In this document: one piece after another, positions 32,001-42,900 of the stretch | Layout of the letters: every line of letters starts with the position of its first letter | How positions within the stretch are numbered: the stretch's first letter is position 1 | Source of the DNA: Cafeteria roenbergensis | Lineage: Eukaryota; Sar; Bigyra; Bicosoecida; Cafeteriaceae | Direction of reading: 5' to 3' | NCBI GenBank assembly: GCA_008330645.1 | Contig: VLTN01000003.1 | Coordinates: 248,001-312,000, forward strand | Length of the DNA: 64,000 nt | Translations under genes and position numbers: made by a program | The notes under the pieces: generated by a model | The model's database searches: none | The model's input: only the letters and a program-made list of their open reading frames with translations | Told to the model about the DNA's origin: nothing

Positions 32001-33342
32001 TGTCCCAGCTGCCGCTGCCTCGGGCGAATCGCCCTCGGCCTGCATGAGCGCGCTGGCCCATGCGGCGAGCATCTTCGTGCCAAAGATACGCTCCCCAAGG
32101 CGGCTGCTGGTGAAGAACCTGTGGACGAGATACCCGCGCGAAACTGCCCACGCAGGGTCGGCAGGGTCTGAGAGGTCGTTGAGCACACGGAGAATGGCCG
32201 AGCTGTCCGCCCCCGAGGTCACCTTGTCCAGGTCCCTCTGCGGCACATCGACTAGGCCCAGAACAAACGACGCCGCCAGGTCCTGGGCGCGGGACACGTC
32301 CATGGCCTCAGTCTCGGCGCTGGGCGGAGAGTCCTGGACCGTCTTGATCACAGCGTTGAGGGCAAGCAGCAGACTCGAGGCGTCATCAACCCCCAGAGTC
32401 TCCATGACACCGTTCTCGACAGCAGACTCCATGGCCGCCATCGCCGTAGGGACCCAGGATTCAACGAGCTGCTTCATGAACACCTGGAAGAAGGGCCGCT
32501 TCTTGCGGGTGAACGCGTCATGAAAGAGCACGATTTTGTCTCCCTTGGCAAGCATTGCCGACACAAAGGCGCTGGGAGCCACGACGCCCTTGGCAAGCAG
32601 CTTGGCGGACACCGTGATGCCGTTGAGCACGCCGCCTGTGAGCACAAGGTAGTCGGCGGAGGAGATGTACATCTGGTCGTTCTTGGCGTGATCACGAATG
32701 AGCTCGGCGACCTTTTGGAAGGTCATGGACGCCATTGTGGCTGCATCTGGCCTATCGATGTGCTCCAGCGCCAGGTCGGTTGCCTTCTTGAAGCTCTGCG
32801 AGGCCGGGAGGTCGGCCAGGTCGAAACGGGGGGGTGGGGGGCAGGGCAGCGGGCGATCAGGCGGAAGTTTCCGCGAGCTGGCGCAGCCGCCAGAACGGAG
32901 GGGCTCGGCGTCTGATCCCACCACGCCCAGATGCCCACTCTGCCACATCCCCGCGCAGAATGCAACCAAGGGGAGCGCTCGAGCCTCTGAGGGCCCGCCT
33001 CTGGCTCACTGCGTACTGAACGTGGTGGTCCAGAGTCACCATTGTCGTGAGGGCCGTCCACTCCGCCTGTGCCGCCGCCAGCACGGGGTCGTCCGAAACG
33101 ACAGGCGTGGGCGCACCACGACCGCCGCTGGGCCGCTGCCCCTGGCCGCACATGGTGCACACAGCATCGGACGCCAGGTTGGAAAAGGTGCAAACTGGGC
33201 AAGGCCACTGCGAAGATCGAGGGCCGGAACGAAACGCCTCGAGATCCGGAAAGGGGAGGGAGCCACAAGAGACCAATTGGGGCGTATCGGCTCGGCGCGG
33301 CAACCTCGCTCGCGCCGGGGGGGAGGGCTGCAGCTCGGCCAC
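18963..33342 (-). CDS. Giant ubiquitin-specific protease with RanBP2 zinc finger and UBA domain (2 exons)
   Basis: Exons are 33342-33010 and 32795-18963, giving 4,721 residues; the second exon is 13.8 kb of unbroken frame. The 214-base intron starts GTGAGC and ends CGCAG in phase 0. Exon 1 has a RanBP2-type zinc finger (W46, then CPVC, ten residues, CTMC), a fold that often binds ubiquitin. The USP catalytic domain lies at about 2180-2705: the Cys box GLINPSCTCYINAILQQLF (Cys near 2194) and the His box GHYMSY (His near 2595) are intact. Of the usual two zinc-binding CxxC pairs only CDLC is clear. The C terminus is a UBA domain (AAARKALRSNNWEVEAAVDG). The helical flanks and the order recall the USP9X/USP34/UBP24 group, but this protein is far longer. 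It should remove or edit ubiquitin chains. The centre carries many Ala and Gly-Asp simple repeats. Confidence 0.88.
23011..23046. repeat. Hexanucleotide repeat (TCGCCG)x6 inside the USP gene
   Basis: Six perfect copies of a 6-base unit lie in frame in the giant USP and encode alternating Gly and Asp on the minus strand. Copy-number change would keep the frame, so it is a likely length polymorphism. A run of GCC triplets encoding poly-Ala follows within 70 bases. Confidence 0.9.
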
Positions 33343-33916
33343 GCACGGCTGGGGATTGACTGCTTCTGCCGCGGAAAAGGCGATTGGTCAAATTCGGCGC
33401 GGCACTATCCGCATTCCCCCCTCGCTTGGCGGGGCGGGATGGAAGGCGCTCTCCACTGCTGGCCGGCCCTCAAGCCCCCTACGCCTGCGGGCTCCTAGCG
33501 CCGTCGGTACGGGGATCAACCGGGGCGCGGCGCTTGCGGGAGCGTGGATTTGGCGGCGCGCAGCCCCTTGCTGCGGGCTCGAGTGCTGGTCAAGGGCAGA
33601 CTCACGCTCATGGCTCCTGCCTCGCCCGCAGCTCCTGGGCTCAGGTGGACACGAAGGCCTTGATCCGGCGCTCTGCGGGGGCGGCTTTCGCGCGCCTTGT
33701 GTGTAGCGGGGGCGCGCCTGCTCGCAGGCGGCTCGCTGCGAATGGCCTCTGCCTCCCTCGCAGTGGAATCTGGACCATCTTGGCCCGGCCAAATATTGCT
33801 TCGCCCCCCGGCGGCTCGCGCAGCATCAGCAGAGCCGGCGGCGGCCCTGCGAACGACTGATGCACGCGCTTGCAATTCCGACGCTCGGCGCGGCACTGCG
33901 ACGTCTGCAAAGCGCA
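33343..33916. promoter_or_regulatory. Divergent promoter region, USP / mitochondrial carrier
   Basis: This is about 570 bases between divergent starts. An ATTGG at 33383-33387, which is CCAAT on the strand of the USP gene about 41 bases before its ATG, and an AT-rich AAATAT at 33791-33796 upstream of the carrier are the only patches resembling core promoter elements. Both are weak evidence. Confidence 0.35.
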
Positions 33917-35166
33917 ATGGACGTGCCGAGCACCCGCCGTACGCATGTTCTTGCTGCTGCGGCAGGGCCGCCCAAGTCCAAGGCCGTCCCGGCGTACGTG
34001 AAGAGTGAGCCGGCCGGCCCATCAGCGGACGAGGAACAAACGCCCCGCCCTCGCCTGGAACTCGATCGCAAACCGACATTCGCCCCGTTCGCCCCCGAGC
34101 CCAAATGCCTGCATGTCTTTTCGCGGTGCTGTCTCGCGCTGCTCGCAGTGATGGCCGGCATGCTGGCCGGTGTCACGGAGGCTTGCTGGTGAGTGCGAGC
34201 GCAACTGATCCGCGAGCCGCGGCGCATCGTCCCAGTGCGCGAGCCCCGAGCGCCCTGACACTCTCTTACGCGTCTTCTCGCTACCCCGCGCCTGGATCTG
34301 GTTGTCGTCGCAGCTTGCAGCCGCTGGATGTGACCAAGACCCGCCTGCAGCTCGACAACGTGGGCAGGTACAAGGGCATGGTTCACGGCCTCCGCACCAT
34401 CGCCACTGAAGAGGGCGCGGGCGCCCTGTACAAGGGACTGACGCCGTTTGTGACGCACCTTACGCTCAAGTACGCGCTTCGCTTCGGCTCGTTCGGCTTC
34501 TTCAAGAACCTGCTCGGGGTGCGGGCGGACGGCGAGGGCGAAGCCTGGAAGAACTTCACCGCCGGTCTGTTCGCCGGCCTCACGGAGGCGGTCATCATCG
34601 TGACGCCGTTCGAGGTCGTGAAGACGCGCCTTCAGAAGCAGGAGGGCACTGATGCCAAGAAGCTCAAGTACCGCGGCCCGATCCACGCCGTCCGCACCAT
34701 CGTCACGGAGGAGGGCGCCGGAGCCTTGTGGAAGGGCGTGGTGCCGACCATGCTGCGCCAGGGAAGCAACCAGGCGTTCAACTTCATGGCGTTCGCCTTC
34801 ATGCAGCGCCACATCTTCAAGCGCGTCGAGGGGGACGGCGTCGCTCAGCCCTTGTGGCAACCCTTCGTCACCGGCCTCATCGCCTCCACCATCGGCCCTC
34901 TCTTCAACTGCCCGCTCGACGTCGTCAAGACCCGGCTCATGGCCCAGGACACCAAGCGCGGGGAAGTGCCCAAGTACAGCGGCTGGGTGTCCACTATGAA
35001 GACCATTGCCGCCGAGGAGGGCGTGGGCGCCCTCTGGAAGGGTCTCATCCCGCGCCTGGCGCGCCTTGCACCCGGCCAGGCGATCACCTGGACGGTGGTG
35101 GCCACCGTGCAGACCTGGTACGAGCGCAAGTTCATGGATGCTGCTGCCTCCAGCCAGCGCGCTTGA
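33917..35166 (+). CDS. Mitochondrial carrier, succinate/fumarate (Sfc1) type (3 exons)
   Basis: Exons are 33917-34004, 34149-34188 and 34314-35166, giving 326 residues. The middle exon is only 40 bases; the introns start GTGAGC and GTGAGT, end CGCAG, and phases 1 and 2 fit exactly. The product has the three tandem repeats of the SLC25 family, each with its signature: PLDVTK, PFEVVK and PLDVVK. The splice rebuilds GMLAGVTEACCLQPLDVTKTR, the start of repeat 1. Wording such as GLFAGLTEAVIIVTPFEVVKTRLQ, GPLFNCPLDVVKTR and RLAPGQAITW follows yeast Sfc1/Acr1 and related di/tricarboxylate carriers, which exchange cytosolic succinate for mitochondrial fumarate. Substrate choice within the subfamily is inferred. 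It would sit in the inner mitochondrial membrane with six helices. An in-frame ATG at 33860 would add 19 residues. Confidence 0.85.
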
Positions 35167-35676
35167 TCTCGCCTGAGCTGCCCGCCCGCCTGCCTGCCCG
35201 CCCGCATGAACTGCTCCCTGTCCCACACCTCCGCTCGCTGTGTGCCAGCGGAGTGCAGGTGTGCACGAGCGGCGGCGCCGCAGCGGCCGCCTGTGGGCAG
35301 CGGCCAGCAGCCAGCGTGGGTGCTTGACCAGAGGGCCGCTCGGGGGCCAGCGAACACCAATAACAAAACGGACAGTATTCGATGACCCGGCATGCCACAC
35401 TCCACACACGCCGCGCGGCGCTCATGTCGGCCCGCAGCGCACGAGCCGCCTCGCGTGGACCACGCAAGTGGCTGCAACTCTTGCTGCCGCGGAAGGCTCT
35501 GCCGCCGCAACGAACAGCCGAGTCAGGGCCCCACAGCGAGGGGAAGGAGCGCATTTCGCCCGGCTCGTCGGCAGCGCGGTGCCTCGGGCTGCAAGTTGGA
35601 GAGCTCCCGGCCAGGAGCGAGTCCGTCGCGCGAGCCGGCCCCCGAGGCACGGCGACGAGCAGCGACCCCGCGCGCA
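35167..35676. other. Spacer between the carrier and the SFI1-like gene
   Basis: This is 510 bases between two genes on the plus strand. It should hold the 3' UTR of the carrier and the promoter of the next gene. A patch with CCAATAACAAAAC near 35357-35369 is the least GC-rich part and could belong to the 3' end or to a promoter. No gene is seen. Confidence 0.35.
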
Positions 35677-38600
35677 ATGGCCGGCGTGCTGCGCGCCAGC
35701 GCGGGCGACACTTCTGGGATGCGGGAGAGCTACGGCGCGTATCTGGCGCGGACCACTGTGGTTGACCCCGAGAAGGAGGAGGAAGACCAGCGGCGGCGCG
35801 AGGAGGCTGCCATTCTGCATGCGGCAAAAATGGCTCGCCGAAGGCAACTGCACGGAGCCGGAGGGCGCACGGCAAGCGCCAGCCACCAGCCGCGCGCAGC
35901 CGGGACAATGGCCGCATCGCCAGTGGGCAGAGGGCGCCGCAGGACGGCCAGTGCAGGCGGCGCGGCTGTCGCCGTGCCGGTTGTCGACGCTTTCGAGGAG
36001 CACATGAGCGTGCCGCCTTTCATGGAGCGCACGATCGAAAAGGGCATGGCTGCCGACGTGTCGCGTCGCCGAGCCTTGCTTCCGCTCGCCATCCAGCCCT
36101 CCCTCCCCTCGTTCGCCACCCACGGCGGCGCGGCCAGGCCAGTGTCCGGCTGGGAGGGCGCCGCCTCCCGCTCCGGGCTGCTTCCGGCCATGTCGCCAGT
36201 GGCTTTGGGGGGGGGGGGGGCGTCACCTCGACTGACGGCGCTCTGCCGCGCGCTGGCGACGCGACGGCGGGCTCCGGGCTGTGGAGCGAGTCCAAAGGTG
36301 CCGACGCGACACGGCCTGCCAGGCCTGTCGCGACGCCGCTCCGGCGCGGCGGTGCTCTCGCCCTCGCTCCCGTTCCGCGCGCCGCGGACGAGCTGGGACG
36401 GATTTCGCGGTCCGCGGGAGGTCACAGGCTGCCCGAACTCCCAGTCGGGGCCAGGATGGGGCTGAGCCCGCCTCCCGCGGCCCGCGTGGGGTCGCGACCG
36501 GGCGACGGAACACTGTCGGCCGCAAGCCTGGCGCGGCTTGCCAAGGTCGAGGCGTCCCCTGCTGGCCGGCTGAGGCCCGGCGCGTCGGGCAGCGCGGCTG
36601 CCTCAGCTGCGGCGTCGAGCGGGGCGCCCGAGACAACTGCGGGACAGACAGCTGCCGAGGCTGGGCCGGCGAAACCCAGGAGGAAGGCGAAGCCGCCGAG
36701 GGCCGTGGCGTTTCGTGCAGAGCCCGACCCGCTCCCGCGCCTGGTTGGCGACAAGTCCATGCCCGATGCGCCGCTGGACGAACTGCGCGCGCGGCGGTGG
36801 CGCGAGCTCCGGTTCCTGCACGCCCTCATGGTGCGGCACGGCCGCACCCTCGAAGACCTGATCGGCGTCTTCGGCACGCGAGACACGATCAGAAGGTCCC
36901 ACTTCACGGTGATCATGACCGGCTTCCTTGGCCTCGACGGCTGGGCCATGGACCCGCACTTCGTGGCTCTGTTCGACGGCTTTGACCTGTCCAACAAGGC
37001 CAGCGTGGATCCGAGGGAAATCGCATGCTCGCTCAGCCTGCTCGACAAGCCTGCTGAGGAGGTGGTCGCGGCCGTGTGCAGCGGCTTCAGCTTCTTCGCG
37101 TCCAGGCCAGCCTCGGGTGGCGGGGAGGCGACCATCTCGCGCGAGCGGGCGCTGTCGCTGATGTTCAGGGCGTGCGCCACCCAGGCTGAGGAGGACGGCT
37201 TGCGTGCGAACATGGTGCAGGTCATCGAGGCGTTTGAGCGGTTCGACGGCGACCCTCTCCCGGCGCGCGTGACCAACAAGCAGCTGCGACGGGCCATTTA
37301 CTACGCCCCGCGGTTTCAGGACGAGTTCAGGAGGGTGTGGATGCGGCGGCTTCCCGACAACGTTCGAATGCTCATTTTGCGACGCGCTGCCGAGCGGGCC
37401 TCGCTGCAGGTCCAGGCCCACGAGCTGGCCCTGGGCGAGCACAAGGCGCGCGTGTTCATGCGGGACCGAATCCGGCCGCGCATCCTCAAGGCCTTCGTCG
37501 CCGAGTGGGCGGCGTTCACCAAGGAGGCGACGCACCTGCGCGGCCTGGAAACGCGCGCTGACGACCACTTCCGCCGTCGCAAGTCCAAGGCAGCAATCAA
37601 ATTCTGGCTTCGTCGGGCGCAGCTCCCGCGCAAGCGGGTGATTGCCAACAGCCTCGGGCGCAAGCAGATGCTGACGCGGTGCTTTGCGCGGCTCAAGCTT
37701 CGCTGGATCCCCTACAGCATTCTCCGGCGGCGAGCGACGCGCAAGGAGCGGGAGGAGATCCTCCGAGTTCATGCCCTGGCCATGCAGTGGCGGGCCCGGC
37801 GCGAGAAGAAGCAGCAGCGCGACCTGATGCGCGCCGGGTTCTGGGCAATCTCGCAAGAGCACGCCCGGCGGATGCGGTACCGACGGGCGCAGGAGTTCCG
37901 ACGCAAGCGGCTGCTGCTCAACCAGTTCTCGGCGTGGAAGGCGAACTCGGTGGAAGTGGCGGCTTCCCGAAGGCTGCAGGAGCAGCGTCGGCGCGAGATG
38001 GAGGCTGCCGCGCGCGCTCGGGTCGACGAGCTCCTGGAGGCCCAGCGTGCGGCTGAGGCCGAGGCAGCGGCCGCAGTGGAGCGCGAGGCCGCGGAGCAGC
38101 GGGCTTATAGCCAGCTGCTTCGGGCTCAGCGGCGGCGGGCGGCGATCATCGCTGCGTTCAACGAGGCCACCAAGTCGATGGCAATGCGCCGCGCTTTCCG
38201 CCGGCGCAAGGCGTTCAACAAGCTGGAGCGGCGGGGGCTGAAGCTGTGGGACGCCGAGAAGCCTGCCAAGCTTGAGGCCAAGCGGCAGGAGCTGTGGACG
38301 TGGGCGCACGAGACGGACGAGGGCAAGGCAGAGATCGGGGATCTGGTCACGTACGCCCTGGCCAGCCTGGAGCCGACCTCAGTGCCCGCGCACCTTCGGG
38401 GCGGGACCGACGCTGCCGGGGTGTCGGACACCCCGCGGGAGCTTGGGGGCGGTGCCGCGGTTCCCAAAGCGGCTGCTGCTCTTGGCCCCAGCGGCGAGAG
38501 CCTGCACGTTCGTCCGGAGACGCTGGGCACCCGCGAGCGCGAACCATGGCAGCTGGGGTACAAGTACCAGGAGCTGGTGCGGCAGTGGACCAACGTGAAG

Positions 38601-39728
38601 ACGGGCGAGACCATTGGGCCCGCCCGGAACAAGGCTGGCCTTCCGCCGATGACCGCGGCGCTGGCTCAGCGCGTGGCCGTGGAGAACTTCCTCGCCATCC
38701 GCGAACCCTACTTGGAGAAGACGGTGGACCTGGACTTTGGAGCCTTTGCCGCGGCTGCGAGCAAACACGGTCACGCGTACATCATCCAGGACTTTTTCCG
38801 CACCTGCATGCGGGTGGCGAGGTGGAAGTCAATCAAGGACCTGGCAGTCAAGGCGCGCAAGCGGGACATGGCCGTGACGAATGCCCGGATCCGCAAGGCC
38901 GCCATTCTGACTTTGCAGTGTGCCTGGCGGTGTCGCATGGCCCGCCAGCAGGTGCTGTGGCGCCTCCTGGGGGTCTGGGCGATGTGCGTGGATCTGAGCA
39001 GCATGGCTCCCTACTACACCAACAGCGCCACTGGGGAGTCGCGCTGGGAGCCGCCCGCCCTGCTGTGCCACCTGGCGCAGTGGAACTGGCACGCCGACAG
39101 GGAGCGGCGGCTTGCCCTCATGTCCGACGAGCAGCGTGAAGAATACTGGGAAGGCTCCGCCCACGGGGGCGAGAACGAGCGCAAGGCCCGAGCCGTGCTT
39201 CACGACTACGCCCTCGGTCTGGCCCAGAGAAGGCTGCGGCGCGCCCTTGTTGCCATGAGCAACCCCGGGGGTGCTGCCTTGGAGCCCGACGAGGAGCCTG
39301 ACCCGCTGGAGGGCCTCGGGATCAAGCCGCGAGCCGGCGCACCGCCTGTGCCAATGCTCCGATACGAAGCCGAGGTTAGCGCCGGCGGCGCATACTACCG
39401 CTCGGAGACGGGAGAAGTCACCACTGGGCACCCCGACGGCCACATCGTGTGCGAGGAGTGCTCGCACCGCTTCGCTGCTGCTTACGTCGCCGAGGAAGAC
39501 AGGCTCTTCTGCGGGGAATGTTTCGTTGCCAAGCACAACAAGCTGAAACGGGCGGACGTTGCAGCGTTCGTCGTGGCGCCTGGCCCGTATCGGTCGCCTT
39601 TCCAGGCCCCGCAGCACGTCAACCGGTCTCCCCAGCAGCTGTTTGGCGAGCGGTTTGCCCGCCCCGTTGCCGCCCTAGAGTACAGGCGAGCCCACCCCAA
39701 GGCCAAGACATACTTGCTTCTTGGGTAG
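35677..39728 (+). CDS. SFI1-like helical repeat protein with WW, EF-hand-like and zinc motifs; frame broken at a G run
   Basis: Two open frames belong together. The first begins at the ATG at 35677 and is followed into the run of 14 G at 36207-36220. The second starts in that run, one frame over, and continues to the stop at 39728. One more G, or two fewer, would join them into about 1,350 residues. I see no splice sites that would do so. The second frame shows an EF-hand-like loop (DLSNKASVDPRE, near 36983) and then a long Arg/Trp/Leu-rich region with repeating W-x(2-3)-R helices, like SFI1 centrin-binding repeats. An IQ-like helix (ILTLQCAWRCRMARQQ), a WW-type motif (YYTNSATGESRWEPP, near 39010) and a CxxC...CxxC...H zinc motif near 39450 follow. 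SFI1 proteins bind centrin at basal bodies, so a basal-body or flagellar role is plausible but unproven. Confidence 0.6.
36207..36220. repeat. Homopolymer run of 14 G
   Basis: This is the longest single-base run noticed in the window. It sits exactly where the reading frame of the SFI1-like gene changes. Such runs are prone to length errors in sequencing and to true slippage in vivo. Confidence 0.95.
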
Positions 39729-39934
39729 TGTGGCTCCGGGAAACAGCCGGGAAGGCTTGGGGGCGGGTTCGGGCTTGTGGGCTCGTGTGAGCGGCTGCGC
39801 AGCTTCCTGCGCGCCATGTCGCCGGGGGGCTGCCTCGTCCACGGAACAAGTTTTGCGACGAGTCTGGGCAAACAAGCAAAGACGCACACCCCAGCACTCA
39901 GCAATCAAAGCCTCCTCTCCCACTCGGGGAACGA

Positions 39935-42900
39935 CTAGGCTTCCGGCGCGGGCGGCATCGGCGAGGCCTGGCGCCTGGCCTCCAAGGGCCGGGGCGCCCT
40001 CTGCGGCTGCGCGGGCTCTCCATTCGTCGGAGAGTCCAGAATGCGCCCCCCCACCACGAGACCGGGCTCCTCGCTAGGCAGCGCCGAGCTTGGTCTTGCA
40101 CTTCCTACGTGGCTGCTGGAGGAAGGTGCCCCGGAGCCAGCCCCTTGGTGCTCCGAGGGCGCGCGGGAGGCGCTCACCGACGACGGCTCTCCCCCGGAGC
40201 GAAGCGCGCCACCCAGCAACGTGCTTTCCCACTCGGCCCGGGCGCGTCGCTCCATATCAGACTGTGACGCCGGACCTTCTGACTCGCCGCGCGATGGGGT
40301 CCCGGGCGCGACCTGAGCGAGTCTCGCCGACCTCCTGCGGGAGCCGGGCCGCGAGGCAAGCTGCATCGTCTGGCTGCCGCGCTTCACTTTCCGGCGCCGC
40401 CTCTTGCCGTCTGGCGTTTCGACAATCTCCGACGCCGCGTGGTCTTCGCTACTCGCCCGCATGGCCTGGGAGAGCGTCATGCCGCGAATCGACTTGCCGT
40501 CCAGCGACGCGCCGGACGGCTGCCGGGGGGGCATGCGCGCGCTTCCTCCGGCTCCCCCGCCACGGAAAGACACGATGTCCGTCGGGTGGTGCTGAATGGG
40601 GGCCAGCGCCCCCGCGCTCAGCGCCGGTTTGGGCCAGCCTCGCTGGGCTCCGCTGGCGGACTGCATGCGGGACACGCTTCCCGGATCGCCCACCGGCGTG
40701 CTCCCAAACGCCATTGTGCGCATGCTCGGCGCGCCCCTCAGCCCTGCGGCCGGCGAGGCGGCAACGGAGCCCAAGATGCTGCTCATCATCACGCTGCCCG
40801 GCTTGGGTGGCTGGCGAGCGTCTCTCGCGGAAAGCATGTTCTCTTTGGCTGCTTTGGCCTCTGCCTCCTCCTTCTGCGCCTTCTCTTTCCGTGCCTGCTC
40901 GAGCGCCTCCCGGCGTTTGCGGCGCTCCTCGTCCGCGCCGGCTGGCTCCTTGAGAGGGTAGAAGATGACGTATACAAACAGCACGGAGAGGGCAAGCAGA
41001 ATCAGGCCGATGAAAAGGAAGAGGGTCGGAACGGCGCTGTCCAGCTGGTAGTTGAGCAGCGACACGTCGTCCCTTATCTTCTTGAGCGCTGCCACCGGTG
41101 CGGACGTGGTCGCCTCGAACCAGGCCAGCGGCCCGATTGTGGGCCGCAGAAACGGATACCAGTCTGAGGGGGCCCAACGCAAGTATGTGCCCCAGCGGTC
41201 CGTGGTGGAAGCAACCAGCCCCGTCACCGGCTCCACCTGCCAGGATGAGCCGTCGGTGCCGTTGTTTGCCGGTCGCATGCCAGCATACCCGAAGGCCTGC
41301 TCGTTGTTGGTGCAGTCGAGAAAGTGCGGCTTCCCGACCATCAGCGAGATTCCGATGGGCAAGCCGTCGGAGGCCGCGGGCAAGTTATACAGCGACCGCA
41401 TGCAGAGTGGGGCGCTATTCTGCTTGTCCGACTCGTAGTACGGCCACGAAAGGGCGGACGCCTGCCGGAGATTCCACAGGTTGACGTGGCCTCCAGCCGA
41501 CTTGGCCACGCCATCGAACTCGAAGCTCAGAGGCCTGCGAAGCTCGGGGCTCCACACGGTGATCGACCCGCCGGGAGGGCTTGGAACCGGAGACACGAGC
41601 GCCTGCCGCGAGTACACACCACGGGTGCGCAATTTGGAGAACGCCCCGCTGACAGGCGTAAAGCCCCCCCACAGGAACTCCCCCTTCGGATCGATGCCAT
41701 GCTGCACAATCTGCCCGACCAGGTCCAAGTTTTCCGCCCCGGTGTCGACGTGAATGCGATTTGCAGTGGCAGACCGCGACGCCAGCTGGTCGGAGGATTC
41801 GTCGTCCGGGCCCAGCGTGAGGGACGAGTGCCCGACCAGCAGCTTGTATGCAGTGTCCTCAAAACCGAAAAGAGCGTTTCGAGCACGCGTGCGGACGAGC
41901 GGTCCAGTGCGAAACACCTCCGAGGAGGGAAGGCCAGTTGCCGGGTCCGCGTGCACAAGCTTGGGAAACCAGACGAGCCGCATGGCCACGTAGTCGATCC
42001 ACGCTGCCACGTCAATCATCTCGTAGCAAGTCAGCGGGGCGTTGGACTGCACCTGCGGAGTCGAGAAAGACCTGGCACACACGTCGTTGATGAGGCTGGC
42101 CTTCGAAGAGGAGAGGTGCAGGGCCAGATTCCGAGCCGCGTCCTCTGCGTCTGCTGCCGCTGCCAGCGCAGCTTGACTGCCGGCCGCGGCGCTTTCCATC
42201 CGCGCCATGGCGGAGTCCATCTGCTCAATCCAATGGAGGGCCCCTTCTTGGCCGGGAGCTTGACTCTTGGCCACGTCGATGACGTTGTTGGCCACCTCAG
42301 CTGACGCAATCAGCTGCCGGACGCGGAGCGTGAACAGGGCAACAACCCGGCTGCCTGGGACAGAAAACCCTGTCATTGTTGTTCCTTGGGTGAACACCCT
42401 CAGCAAGGCGTCCATCTTGTCGACGGCGAGCCTTGAGCGGAATCGCATGGTGTCCAGGGACGCCGAAGTCTCGAGTTGGACTGTCGCTGTGCCTGCCTCG
42501 GCGGCAGCGATGGCTGAGGGCGGCGTGGCGGTCACGCGTCCCAACTCCTCTCGGTACGGCATGCACGAAAGCTCGGGCGGTGCGGCGAAATACTGGCTTG
42601 TGGGCAATTCCTCGTAGTCGGCAAGCGATGCTCCGCCCCCAGTGAGAGCTGTTCCGGCCGGGCACGCGTTGGTGAGAAGTGGCCCCGCCGTCATGTTCAA
42701 AGTCCCGTAGAGGCCAGCCCTCTGCTGGTTGCGAACCCAAAACGCGAGGCCGCTCACGGCGTTTTGCGCCAGCTGAGCCGCGGTGATGAGAGACCACTCC
42801 GGGCGCGGCAGCAGGCCGAGCCTGGTCATGGCCGTTGCGACATCTGTGTGAAACCTGTCCTGGACGCTGGACTGCGAGCCGGACACAAGCCCGGTGACCC

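Noticed and set aside
32857-32969. Direct continuation of the USP frame through the intron from an ATG at 32969
   Set aside because: It yields Cys/Pro-rich junk. Splicing 33010 to 32795 instead joins the RanBP2 finger to the helical body in phase with standard signals.
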